A stretch of 64,000 nt of DNA from Thalassovita gelatinovora (GTDB taxonomy: Bacteria > Pseudomonadota > Alphaproteobacteria > Rhodobacterales > Rhodobacteraceae). Shown here in pieces: positions 44,015-52,316 of this stretch. The position numbers and the translations under genes were made by a program. The stretch spans positions 64,501 to 128,500 of the forward strand of contig NZ_CYSA01000007.1 in assembly GCF_001458355.1 (NCBI RefSeq), read 5' to 3'. The notes under the pieces were generated by a model. It had not been told where the DNA came from. It ran no database searches and saw only the letters and a list, made by a program, of their open reading frames with translations. Every line of letters begins with the position of its first letter. Within the stretch, counting starts at the first letter, position 1.

Positions 44015-44536
44015 ATGCCGCGCGCGTGGTTGTTGATCGCAGGTCTGGTTCTGGCGGCCTGTTCGGGGGAAGAACGGGATATTTCCCTGCGCGATCTGCG
44101 CTCTTTCACCGACGGACCTGATGAATTTTCGATCATTCCGGGTAAGGAATTGCAGGCCCCGAAGGATTACTCAGCTTTACCGACACCGACACCGGGTGGC
44201 AGCAACCTGACCGATCAGGATCCGATTGGTGATGGCATCGCGGCCCTTGGTGGTCGCGCATCGGCCCGGCAACTTGGGACGGGCATTCCTGCCGCCGACG
44301 GCGCATTGGTCACCCATGCAAGCCGCAAGGGTGTTCCGTCCGACATCCGCGAATCCCTTGCCGCTGAGGACGAAGATTTCCGCCGCCGCAAGTCGCGCTT
44401 CACCAAAATCCGCATCGTCAAGGTCGACCGCTACTCAGAAGCCTATCAGCGTGAAAAGCTGAATGCCCATGCGGTACAGGAATGGTGGCGTCGCCGTGGT
44501 GTCGCCACTCCAACCGCGCCGCCCGACGACCGCTAA
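44015..44536 (+). CDS. DUF3035 family lipoprotein
   Basis: A 173-residue lipoprotein: the signal peptide ends LIAGLVLAAC with the lipobox cysteine at about residue 17. The mature part starts with acidic, proline-rich sequence (LRDLRSFTDGPDEFSIIPGKELQAPKDY), typical of DUF3035, and ends in a basic helix (DRYSEAYQREKLNAHAVQEWWRRRG). Its function is unknown; the position between lspA and two M16 peptidases is conserved in the order, which hints at an envelope role. GGAGG lies 6 bases before the ATG. Confidence 0.85.
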   Translation: MPRAWLLIAGLVLAACSGEERDISLRDLRSFTDGPDEFSIIPGKELQAPKDYSALPTPTPGGSNLTDQDPIGDGIAALGGRASARQLGTGIPAADGALVTHASRKGVPSDIRESLAAEDEDFRRRKSRFTKIRIVKVDRYSEAYQREKLNAHAVQEWWRRRGVATPTAPPDDR

Positions 44537-44682
44537 GCGATTTCCATTCGGACGAATTGACAAGCTGCGCCGCGCACAGTGTCCCTGTGCATGCGGTCGC
44601 AATGGGTCTTCACATCCTCGTCACCGCCCTTGCAGCCCCCCGATCAGCGCGTATCTTGCTGTTGATCGACAGGAGAACCGAC

Positions 44683-46017
44683 ATGATCCGTTTCGTTTTG
44701 GGATTTGCCGCATTTATCGCGACCAGTTTACCGGCATTGGCTGACGATCAGGTCAGCAACTTTACACTGAACAACGGGATGGAGGTTGTGGTCATCGAAG
44801 ACCACCGCGCGCCCGTCGTCGTTCAGATGGTTTGGTACCGAGCCGGGTCAGCGGATGAACCGGTCGGTCAATCCGGGGTGGCCCATTTCTTGGAACACCT
44901 GCTGTTCAAAGGCACCGAAACACTTGAACCCGGCGAATTTTCCGCCACCGTCGCCAAGAATGGCGGTCGTGACAACGCCTTCACCAGCTATGATTACACC
45001 GCCTATCATCAACGCGTTGCCGCCGACCGGCTGGAATTGATGATGCAGATGGAAAGCGACCGGATGGTGAACCTGCGGCTGACCGAAACCGAAATCGCCA
45101 CCGAACGCGATGTGATTCTTGAAGAACGCAACATGCGTACCGAAAACAACCCCTCCGCGTTGTTTCGGGAACAGAAATCGGCCGTGCAATATCTGAACCA
45201 TCGCTATGGCGTACCCGTGATCGGTTGGCGCCACGAAATGGAAGACCTGAGCCTTGCAGATGCGCTGTCTTTCTATGGAACCTATTATTCTCCCAATAAC
45301 GCCATTCTTGTTGTAGCGGGTGATGTGGACCCCGAAGAAGTCAGAACCCTCGCCACGAAATATTACGGCGCAATCCCGGCCAATCCCGACTTGCCGGACA
45401 CACGTTATCGCAGCCAGGAACCACCGCAGACTGCCGAACGGCGGCTGACCTATCGTGATGCGCGGGTGGCTCAACCCTATGTCAGCCGGTCCTATCTGGC
45501 CCCCGAACGCGATCACGGCGCCCAGGAAAAGGCCGCCGCCCTGACCGTGCTGGCCGAAATTCTGGGAGGCGGCCAGACCTCGGTTCTGGCAGAAAAACTG
45601 CAATTTGAAAGCCAGACAGCGGTTTATGTCGGGGCCTATTACGGCGGCACGTCGCTGGATGACACAACCTTCGATCTGGTCGTGGTCCCCGCCCCCGGCG
45701 TGTCACTGCAACAGGCCGAAGATGCGATGGACCAGACCCTGGCCGAGTTTCTGGAAACCGGAATCGACACGGAACAACTGACGCGGATCAAGACACAGAT
45801 CCGGGCTTCGGAAATCTATGCCCGCGACGATGTTGAAGGATTGGCCAACCGCTATGGCCGTGCGTTAACCCAGGGCCTGACGGTCAAGGATGTGCAGGAG
45901 TGGCCCGATATTTTGCAGGCCGTCAGCGCCGATGACATCGTGGCTGCCGCCAAGGACGTTCTGGACCGCCGCCAATCCGTCACCGGCTGGATGATGGCCG
46001 AAGAGGTGACCCAATGA
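44683..46017 (+). CDS. M16 family zinc metallopeptidase, catalytic subunit, periplasmic
   Basis: A 444-residue pitrilysin-family peptidase with a signal peptide (ending LPALA). The inverted zinc motif H-x-x-E-H is HFLEH (H68, E71, H72), with the third ligand expected in ATERDVILEERNMR. It is similar to processing-peptidase beta subunits. AGGAGA precedes the ATG at 44683. The next gene, overlapping by four bases, encodes the non-catalytic partner, so a heterodimer is likely. Confidence 0.94.
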   Translation: MIRFVLGFAAFIATSLPALADDQVSNFTLNNGMEVVVIEDHRAPVVVQMVWYRAGSADEPVGQSGVAHFLEHLLFKGTETLEPGEFSATVAKNGGRDNAFTSYDYTAYHQRVAADRLELMMQMESDRMVNLRLTETEIATERDVILEERNMRTENNPSALFREQKSAVQYLNHRYGVPVIGWRHEMEDLSLADALSFYGTYYSPNNAILVVAGDVDPEEVRTLATKYYGAIPANPDLPDTRYRSQEPPQTAERRLTYRDARVAQPYVSRSYLAPERDHGAQEKAAALTVLAEILGGGQTSVLAEKLQFESQTAVYVGAYYGGTSLDDTTFDLVVVPAPGVSLQQAEDAMDQTLAEFLETGIDTEQLTRIKTQIRASEIYARDDVEGLANRYGRALTQGLTVKDVQEWPDILQAVSADDIVAAAKDVLDRRQSVTGWMMAEEVTQ

Positions 46018-47327
46018 TGTTGCGTCTTGTCGCGCTTATTTTCACGGTTTTCGCCGCTTTTCCGGCGGCGGCGGCAGTCGAGATTCAGACCGTCACGTCC
46101 AAGGGTGGTTTCAACGGTTGGCTGGTGGAAAACCATTCCATTCCCTTCGTGTCGCTGGAAATCCGCTTCAAGGGTGGCGCGTCTCTGGACCTGCCAGGAA
46201 AGAACGGTGCGACCAACCTGATGGTTGGCCTGCTGGAAGAAGGTGCCGGGGATATGGACGCGCGCGCCTTCGCCCGCGCCACGGAATCTTTGGCGGCCAG
46301 TTTCGGGTTTGACCAAAGCGACGATGCGGTATCGGTATCGGCGCGGTTCCTGACCGAAAACCGTGATCAGGCAGTGGCGCTGCTGCGCGCGGCACTGATC
46401 CATCCCCGGTTCGATCCCGACGCGGTCGAACGCGTACGTACGCAGGTTCTGTCCAACATCAAGTCGGATCTGAAAAGCCCCCGAGACATTGCCGGGCGGG
46501 CGTTCGAAACGCTGGTCTTTGGCGACCACCCCTATGGTCAGCCGGAAAGCGGCACTTTGGAAAGCGTCGCCGCGCTGACCCGCGACGATCTGATCGCAGC
46601 GCATCAAGCCGCGCTGGCAAAGGATCGGGTTGCGATCTCGGCGGTGGGCGATATCGATGCGGACCAGCTTGCGGCACTGATGGATGATCTGCTGGCCGGG
46701 TTGCCCGAAAAAGGGGTGCCTTTGGCCGGGCCCGCAACGCTGAATTTCCCCGGCGGGGTCAAGGTGGTTCCATTCGACACACCGCAATCGGTTGCGATTT
46801 TCGGTCAGAAGGGCATCGACCGCGCTGATCCCGATTTCTTTGCTGCCTTCGTTCTGGATAATATCCTGGGCGGCGGGTCGTTCGAAAGCCGCTTGATGCA
46901 GGAAGTGCGCGAAAAACGCGGGCTGACCTATGGCATCTACAGTTTCCTGGCCGACAAGGATCAGGCCAAGCTTTGGATGGGATCGGTTGCATCGGCCAAT
47001 GACCGGATTGCACAGGCGATTCAGGTGATCCGCAATGAATGGGTCCGGCTGGCCGAAAACGGCGTGACACAGCAGGAACTGGATGACGCAAAGACTTTTC
47101 TGACCGGGTCCTATCCGCTGCGTTTTGACAGCAATTCCGCCATCGCCAATATCATGGTGGCGATGCAGATGAGCGATATGCCGATCGACTATATCGCCAC
47201 CCGCAACGACATGGTGAATGCGGTGACGCTTGAAGATGTGAACCGGGTGGCCAAGCGGCTGCTCGACCCTGAACATCTGAGCTTTGTCGTAGTGGGGCAG
47301 CCTGAAGGTTTGGCCGCGACCGACTAA
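46014..47327 (+). CDS. M16 family peptidase-like protein, non-catalytic subunit, periplasmic
   Basis: A 437-residue M16-fold protein with a signal peptide (ending FPAAAA). The place of the H-x-x-E-H motif reads NLMVGLLEEG, so zinc ligands are missing and it should not be catalytic. The C-terminal half keeps the glycine-rich loop region YTFLADKD-like REKRGLTYGIYSFLADKD. Paired active and inactive M16 chains form heterodimers, as in mitochondrial processing peptidase. It overlaps the catalytic gene by ATGA. Confidence 0.92.
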   Translation: MMLRLVALIFTVFAAFPAAAAVEIQTVTSKGGFNGWLVENHSIPFVSLEIRFKGGASLDLPGKNGATNLMVGLLEEGAGDMDARAFARATESLAASFGFDQSDDAVSVSARFLTENRDQAVALLRAALIHPRFDPDAVERVRTQVLSNIKSDLKSPRDIAGRAFETLVFGDHPYGQPESGTLESVAALTRDDLIAAHQAALAKDRVAISAVGDIDADQLAALMDDLLAGLPEKGVPLAGPATLNFPGGVKVVPFDTPQSVAIFGQKGIDRADPDFFAAFVLDNILGGGSFESRLMQEVREKRGLTYGIYSFLADKDQAKLWMGSVASANDRIAQAIQVIRNEWVRLAENGVTQQELDDAKTFLTGSYPLRFDSNSAIANIMVAMQMSDMPIDYIATRNDMVNAVTLEDVNRVAKRLLDPEHLSFVVVGQPEGLAATD

Positions 47328-47456
47328 GAGCAAGACCGCCCCCCTTTTTGGGCACACCGACTAGGAACTACACCCGACCGTCGCATGGCCGGGCGTTGTT
47401 CGGCATTGCTGCGCACCGTGTTTTCTGAATTTGGGTAAATGCCTCGCGGCCGCGCC

Positions 47457-48368
47457 TTAGGAAATTTCGCCGATCACGTCCTGCAAGGCCCGGGCACAGA
47501 GGATGATATCGGCGGCTTCGCCGTCTTCTGCGGTCATCGCGTTGCCTTCGACATCCAACCAAACCGGCGCACCGGAGCCGCTCACATCGTCGTAAAAGGC
47601 GATGCTCAGATCGGTCTGGTCGCCATTCATCGCCACCACTTCTTCGCCATCGATTTCGATCACGGTAGTGTCGGTTTCTTCGTCATAGCTGCTCAGCAAA
47701 CCGTTGATCGCATCTTCGGTGGTGAAATCTTCGGTGTAATAGCCTTCATGCACCGGGAAATCGATTTCCAACTGGTCTTCGCCGGCAGTGAAATCGGTGA
47801 TCTCGGCGGCATCTGCGCCTTGCGGGTAAGTCGCGCCAAAGACATGGAACAGATCGTCCCCTTCGCCGCCGGTGGCCACAGTGCCCTGCCCCAGCCACAG
47901 CTCGTCATTGCCCGCGCCACCATTCAGAACGTCACCGGCATCATCCACCCGGGTCAGTTCGCCGGGATAATGGTTCCAGTCGTCGCTGTAGGATGCGTCA
48001 TTGCCGCTGAACAGCGCGTCGTCACCAGCGCCGCCTTCGATCGTGTCGGCCCCTTCGCCACCAAAGATGCTGTCATCGCCATTGGTACCGGTCAGATCGT
48101 CGGCACCATTGCCGCCGGTCAGCCATTCACCTGCTTCGACCTGCTCTTCCACGACGAATTCTTCTTCTGCGTCAGCCGCTTCGATATGCGCCTCTTCGAC
48201 CGACTCTTCCTCGAACAACGCAATGTCGAGCATCATATCCTGCTCGTCCTCGATCAACTCGTCTTCGTGGCTGGAGGCGATCATGTCTTCATCGCTACTG
48301 TCGTCAGCGCCATCAACAAGTGCAAACGACCCAACCAACAGAGTACCGAGCATCAAAAGGAAAGACAT
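47457..48368 (-). CDS. Acidic RTX calcium-binding protein with N-terminal hydrophobic anchor (first of two)
   Basis: A 303-residue protein. It starts with a single hydrophobic segment (MSFLLMLGTLLVGSFALVDG), then about 70 strongly acidic residues, then a few RTX nonapeptides (GGNGADDLT, GTNGDDSIFGGEGADTIEG, GGAGDDALF; later GGAGNDELW and GGEGDDLFH), and a C-terminal part (ITDFTAGEDQLEIDF) like the end of other RTX proteins. RTX repeats fold as calcium-loaded beta rolls and usually pass a type I secretion system using a C-terminal signal, without an N-terminal hydrophobic segment. GAGG lies 7 bases before the ATG. A related protein is encoded at 49663. Confidence 0.85.
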   Translation of the reverse strand: MSFLLMLGTLLVGSFALVDGADDSSDEDMIASSHEDELIEDEQDMMLDIALFEEESVEEAHIEAADAEEEFVVEEQVEAGEWLTGGNGADDLTGTNGDDSIFGGEGADTIEGGAGDDALFSGNDASYSDDWNHYPGELTRVDDAGDVLNGGAGNDELWLGQGTVATGGEGDDLFHVFGATYPQGADAAEITDFTAGEDQLEIDFPVHEGYYTEDFTTEDAINGLLSSYDEETDTTVIEIDGEEVVAMNGDQTDLSIAFYDDVSGSGAPVWLDVEGNAMTAEDGEAADIILCARALQDVIGEIS

Positions 48369-48756
48369 GTTAGAACCTCAAGCATACATACGTTTCAACT
48401 TAGGACATGTTGTACCACTACTTTCGAGTCTCCTTGAGTCATCTAACTGACGACGAAAGCCGGAATCCCAACAGGACCAAAGTGCGGTTTTCCTCCGCTC
48501 GGCCGATACATGGGTCGGGGATTCAGGGCGTATTCTCTGGGATTTTCGGGGTTATCCGATCGTCTGGTCCGTATTAGGTCAGCCGTTCGGCGGTTCGGGA
48601 CTTCCCTTCAGGGTCCCGCCGTACGCTTTTGTGTCCCGCTGATTCCCCCGCCAGCAGTTTCAGAAAGGCCAGCTTGACCCTGTTTTTGTAAGAAACAGGG
48701 CTCCGTTGCGACCGCAGATATTGCGCAAGCCCGACAAATCCGGTCAAACAGGACCC
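48369..48756. other. 388-base gap without a supported gene
   Basis: Divergent spacer between the first RTX gene and the DUF1643 gene. It holds a perfect 8-bp hairpin CCCTGTTT-ttgtaag-AAACAGGG at 48678-48700, just before the DUF1643 start region, and a weaker one, CGGGAC/GTCCCG, at about 48597-48619. I find no credible reading frame. Confidence 0.5.
48678..48700. other. Hairpin upstream of the DUF1643 gene
   Basis: CCCTGTTT at 48678-48685 pairs with AAACAGGG at 48693-48700, loop TTGTAAG. No gene ends here on the plus strand, so it may be a leader structure or a protein-binding palindrome. Confidence 0.45.
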
Positions 48757-49272
48757 ATGATTTCGCGCAATTTTCAAAAGGGCGACGCCCAGTCGACCGC
48801 CATTTATTCTGATTGCGAACGCTATCGCTATCGGTTGACGCGGGTCTGGGACCGGAGCGGGCGAAAGGCGCTTTTCATCATGCTGAACCCATCCACCGCC
48901 ACCGAAATGCAAAACGACCCCACCGTGGAACGCTGTGAACGCCGCGCCCGCACGCTTGGCTTCGGGGCCTTTGCAGTCATCAATATCTTTGCTTGGCGCG
49001 ACACGGATCCCAAACACATGCGCGCCGCGAAACACCCGGTCGGGCCGGAAAACGACCGCATCCTGACCGAAAGCTGTGACTGGGCCGATCAAATCATTGC
49101 CGGTTGGGGTAGCCATGGCGACCATATGAACCGTGGCGCACAGGTGGCGCATCTGCTGCGCGAACTGGGACAGCCTGTTTACCATCTTGGCCTGACCAAA
49201 GCCGGTCATCCAAAGCACCCGCTTTACATCGCTTACAGTCAACAACCGCAATTATGGGATATCCTGTCGTGA
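48757..49272 (+). CDS. DUF1643 domain-containing protein
   Basis: A 171-residue protein. YSDCERYRYRLTRVWD, the highly conserved LFIMLNPSTATEMQNDPTVERCERRA and GFGAFAVINIFAWRDTDPKHM, and a later CDWADQIIAGWGSHG mark the DUF1643 family, whose activity is unknown. It is soluble with no signal peptide. The ATG at 48757 is chosen as the start of conservation; an upstream in-frame extension to 48706 is doubtful. The DUF5665 gene starts within its last codons. Confidence 0.88.
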   Translation: MISRNFQKGDAQSTAIYSDCERYRYRLTRVWDRSGRKALFIMLNPSTATEMQNDPTVERCERRARTLGFGAFAVINIFAWRDTDPKHMRAAKHPVGPENDRILTESCDWADQIIAGWGSHGDHMNRGAQVAHLLRELGQPVYHLGLTKAGHPKHPLYIAYSQQPQLWDILS

Positions 49273-49592
49273 CCCAAACGCCTGACACACCCGGCCAAAG
49301 CGATCAGCAAGAGGCAACCGCCGCGATCCAACAACTGACCAGCGAGGTCAAAACATTCAATAACCATAGGTTTATAAAGATACAAAATTCGGTATCGCGG
49401 CTGATCCTGATGCAATTCGCCCGTGGTCTGGCCTTTGGTTTGGGATCGGTTTTGGGGGCGTCCCTGCTGGTGTCGATCCTGACCTGGTGGCTGTCGCAGT
49501 TCGAATTTCTGCCGATCATCGGCGACTGGATGGCGGTGCTGGCCACCGAATTCGAACGGGCTACAGGGAATGGTTCGAACGTTAACCAGTAG
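49254..49592 (+). CDS. DUF5665 domain-containing small membrane protein
   Basis: A 112-residue protein with a coiled N-terminal part, an amphipathic stretch (RLILMQFARGLAFGLG) and one clear membrane segment (SVLGASLLVSILTWWL). This arrangement fits DUF5665, of unknown function. The start is either ATG 49254, which overlaps the DUF1643 gene by 19 bases, or GTG 49269, which gives the usual four-base GTGA overlap; I list the longer. Overlap shows translational coupling with DUF1643. Confidence 0.75.
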   Translation: MGYPVVTQTPDTPGQSDQQEATAAIQQLTSEVKTFNNHRFIKIQNSVSRLILMQFARGLAFGLGSVLGASLLVSILTWWLSQFEFLPIIGDWMAVLATEFERATGNGSNVNQ

Positions 49593-49662
49593 ACTCATTA
49601 GGTTTTGACCGACCCTCCCCGGCGGCGTCATAGTAATGCCGGGGCGAAAGGTTGGACTGCAA

Positions 49663-50664
49663 ATGTTTATGCTTACAGGGCTGCTTGGCGCGATGCTGGC
49701 AGGGGTCGCCATTGTTGGTCTGGTTGCCGACTTTGATTCAACAGATGACGACATGCTGGACGAAGATCCGACCGATGAGGGTTCAGATGATACCGTCGTC
49801 GATATTGGCACTTTTTTCGGCGTTGAAGCGGCCCCTGCAGAGGCTGAAGCAATCGACGCCCCGAACGACGGTGAAAGCGACACCATTTTAGCAGGAACCG
49901 AGGTCAGCGACGTTCTCACGGGTGGGACTGGTGACGATCAGATCGGCGGCTATGGTGGCGAAGACAGCGTTCTGGGTGGCGACGGGTCCGACGATCTGCA
50001 CGGTGCCGAAGGCAACGATCTGATACTGGGTAACGACGGTGATGACGTTGTGCATGGCGAAGCGGGTGATGATCAACTGTTCGGTGGCGCTGGCGATGAT
50101 CAACTCTATGGTCACGAAGGGGACGACAGTCTTGACGGGGAATCCGGCGATGACAGCCTCGTCGGTGGCGGCGGCAATGACGCCCTGATAGGTGGCAGCG
50201 GAAGTGACGCCCTGCATGGCGGGTTAAACGATGATAGCCTGACCGGCGGGACCGGGGCCGACACGCTGTTCGGTGGTTGGGGCAATGACGACATAAATGG
50301 CAACGACGATACCGATGCCGATTTCCTCAACGGTGGCGGTGGCGATGACACAATCAACGCCGGCAGCGCAGATATCGTCAGTCTGGGCGATGGATCGGAT
50401 ACGGTTCTGATCGGCGAATGGATCGAGGATCCGGTAACTGTGACCGATTTCGACATGGGCGAAGACATCATGCTGCTTATCTATGATGATTCAAACGGGA
50501 TCGATCCCGTTTTGGAACTGGAACCATCGCAAACCACACCCGGCGATATGGTGCTGACCATGAACGGCGAAGCGATTGCGACGCTGAACAATGTCACCAC
50601 TGTCAACGACGCCAACTTTGTGCTGATGCCTCAATCCAGCCTAGAAAGCCTCAGCGCCGCGTAA
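49663..50664 (+). CDS. Acidic RTX calcium-binding protein with N-terminal hydrophobic anchor (second of two)
   Basis: A 333-residue protein laid out like the one at 47457: a hydrophobic start (MFMLTGLLGAMLAGVAIVGL), an acidic linker (about 22-75), then around a dozen RTX nonapeptides between residues 85 and 230 (GGTGDDQIG, GGDGSDDLHG, GGAGDDQLYG, GGSGSDALHG and more), and a C-terminal beta-rich part beginning VTVTDFDMGEDIMLLIYDD. No T1SS or protease domain is fused. The start could also be ATG 49636. The strong base-level repetition here is coding, not a satellite. Confidence 0.85.
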   Translation: MFMLTGLLGAMLAGVAIVGLVADFDSTDDDMLDEDPTDEGSDDTVVDIGTFFGVEAAPAEAEAIDAPNDGESDTILAGTEVSDVLTGGTGDDQIGGYGGEDSVLGGDGSDDLHGAEGNDLILGNDGDDVVHGEAGDDQLFGGAGDDQLYGHEGDDSLDGESGDDSLVGGGGNDALIGGSGSDALHGGLNDDSLTGGTGADTLFGGWGNDDINGNDDTDADFLNGGGGDDTINAGSADIVSLGDGSDTVLIGEWIEDPVTVTDFDMGEDIMLLIYDDSNGIDPVLELEPSQTTPGDMVLTMNGEAIATLNNVTTVNDANFVLMPQSSLESLSAA

Positions 50665-50805
50665 AATGGCGTTTTCACTTCCCTTTCGCTGAAATTTTTC
50701 ATATACGCCCGCATCTGCCACGGATTCGCCGGGGTGGTGCATTTATGGACCTTGCTGGACGACATCCCGGCTTGTGCCCTCACCTTTTGTTCAAAGGAGA
50801 TCCCG

Positions 50806-51075
50806 ATGTCGATCACTGTCGAAGAAAAAGCCCGCGTCATGAAAGAATTCGCAACCAAAGAAGGCGACACCGGTTCGCCCGAAGTTCAGGTTGCCATTCT
50901 GTCTTCGCGCATCGCGACCCTGACCGAGCACTTCAAGACTCACAAGAAAGACAACCACGGTCGCCGTGGCCTGCTGAAGATGGTTGCCCAGCGCCGCAAG
51001 CTGCTGGACTATCTGAAAGGCAAGGAAGAAGCGCGTTATCAGGACCTGATCAAACGTCTGGGCCTGCGCCGCTAA
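50806..51075 (+). CDS. rpsO: 30S ribosomal protein S15
   Basis: An 89-residue ribosomal protein that binds 16S rRNA in the platform. [22 protein letters not shown] and [22 protein letters not shown] are the family signature. AAAGGAG precedes the ATG at 50806. A strong terminator follows. It precedes pnp, as usual, but three small genes stand between them. Confidence 0.98.
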   Translation: MSITVEEKARVMKEFATKEGDTGSPEVQVAILSSRIATLTEHFKTHKKDNHGRRGLLKMVAQRRKLLDYLKGKEEARYQDLIKRLGLRR

Positions 51076-51100
51076 GCGCACACCGAGTTTTCGAATTCAG

Positions 51101-51136
51101 AAAGCCCGCTCCGACCCGGAGCGGGCTTTCTTTTTT
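51101..51136 (+). terminator. Rho-independent terminator of rpsO
   Basis: AAAGCCCGCTCC (51101-51112), loop GACCC, GGAGCGGGCTTT (51118-51129): 12 perfect pairs followed by CTTTTTT. Confidence 0.95.
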
Positions 51137-51243
51137 ACCTATGGTCGATCAGCTAGGCCAGCCCGATAAACCTCTGGCCTCAGCTGCGAAAAAGTACAAA
51201 GCCGCCCCCGCACTCAATCGGTCGACGGCAAGTCACAAACGAT

Positions 51244-51579
51244 TCAGAATGGCCGCGCCGCAAATTTTTCAAGCCAATAATCCCGCCGCTCTTTCCGCAT
51301 TCGCCGTTGTGCCAGATCGATCAGGTCCGCATCGAACCGTTCCAGTTCTTCAAACTCGAACCCATCTTCGCCCTGTGAATTCCAAGCCCGTTGCAAATCC
51401 TTTTGCGGGGTAGTCCCCATGCGCAATGTGAACCAAATCCGATTTTTGATCTTGTCTAGATCCTTGGTCGACCCAACCCATATCACCCCCTCGGAGGGGC
51501 AGCGAATAGCGAAAATTCCCTGCGCTGGATCACGGTCCTTATAAGCATTGATCGCCGCTTTTCTGTCTTCGTGTTTCAT
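51244..51579 (-). CDS. Stand-alone GIY-YIG nuclease family protein
   Basis: A 111-residue protein. GIFAIRCPSEGVIWVGST occupies the place of the GIY-(10-11)-YIG core, here reduced to G-I-F and V-I-W-V-G, followed by the conserved region with an arginine (NRIWFTLRMG) and a late glutamate (FEFEELERF). This matches the short bacterial GIY-YIG proteins of unknown function rather than UvrC or homing enzymes. The changed core tyrosines leave activity open. It is divergent from the DUF2239 gene across a gap with a spaced inverted repeat. Confidence 0.75.
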   Translation of the reverse strand: MKHEDRKAAINAYKDRDPAQGIFAIRCPSEGVIWVGSTKDLDKIKNRIWFTLRMGTTPQKDLQRAWNSQGEDGFEFEELERFDADLIDLAQRRMRKERRDYWLEKFAARPF

Positions 51580-51593
51580 GATTTTCTCTTTTC

Positions 51594-51630
51594 ACCCGGA
51601 TTAAATTGACTTTTATATTTTTATCCGGGT
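51594..51630. promoter_or_regulatory. Spaced inverted repeat over a divergent promoter
   Basis: ACCCGGAT (51594-51601) and ATCCGGGT (51623-51630) are perfect inverted copies separated by 21 AT-rich bases. The interval contains TTGACT (51606-51611); TAATTA (51630-51635) is 18 bases beyond it. On the other strand TTGTAA and TATAAA boxes face the GIY-YIG gene. The arrangement looks like an operator covering two promoters. Confidence 0.5.
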
Positions 51631-51659
51631 AATTACAAATAAATGTCACGGAACCTCTG

Positions 51660-52250
51660 ATGGACACGCGCAACACGCATACAGCATTCGCCGGGATGAC
51701 CCGGATCGCAGCCGGGCCGCTGACCGAGGTCGCGTTGGTGGTCAAGCATGCCGACCCCACCACAGCGCAACCGCTGGTGTTCGACGATCATTGCGGCCGG
51801 GTGGTCGATCTGGATCTGCGCGGGACGGATGCCGAAGTCATCGCCCGCTATCAACCCGTTGCCGATCCGGTCCCGGCGCGCAAACGTGGCCGCCCGAAAC
51901 TGGGTGTTGTTGCGCGCGAAGTGACCTTGTTACCGCGACATTGGGATTGGTTGTCCCGGCAACCCGGCGGCGCATCCCGGGCTTTGCGGCGGTTGGTGGA
52001 TGACGCCCGCCGCGCCGATGCCGGGACCACCGACACCAGACAGGCACAGGAAGCGGCGTATCGTTTCATGTCGGCACTGGCGGGCAATCTGCCCGGCTTC
52101 GAAGAAGCGAGCCGCGCGCTATTCTCCGACAACCTGCCCGCATTCGAGGCGCGGATCGCCAATTGGCCAAAAGATGTCAAAACATATGCCCTGCGATTTA
52201 TGACACGGACGGGACAACCCGATAGTAAGTTTTCGCAATCCCGCGCCTAG
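51660..52250 (+). CDS. DUF2239 family protein
   Basis: A 196-residue soluble protein. It matches DUF2239: an N-terminal beta part (FAGMTRIAAGPLTEVALVVK, PLVFDDHCGRVVDLDLRG), a basic linker RKRGRPKLGVVAREVTLLPR, and a helical C terminus (HWDWLSRQPGGASRALRRLVDDAR). The linker resembles an AT-hook (R-G-R-P), suggesting DNA binding, though the family's function is unknown. It has its own promoter region shared with the GIY-YIG gene. Confidence 0.85.
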   Translation: MDTRNTHTAFAGMTRIAAGPLTEVALVVKHADPTTAQPLVFDDHCGRVVDLDLRGTDAEVIARYQPVADPVPARKRGRPKLGVVAREVTLLPRHWDWLSRQPGGASRALRRLVDDARRADAGTTDTRQAQEAAYRFMSALAGNLPGFEEASRALFSDNLPAFEARIANWPKDVKTYALRFMTRTGQPDSKFSQSRA

Positions 52251-52316
52251 CGCGGCGCGGGCACCATCGGTGTTTCCATCGCTCCTGCACGCCCTTTCCG
52301 TTTCCAACGCGTTGAA

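Noticed and set aside
49900-50330. Near-periodic 27-base repetition that could suggest a satellite or CRISPR-like array
   Set aside because: The unit is coding: it encodes RTX nonapeptides (G-G-x-G-x-D-x-x-x) in one continuous frame, with degenerate codons and no unique spacers.
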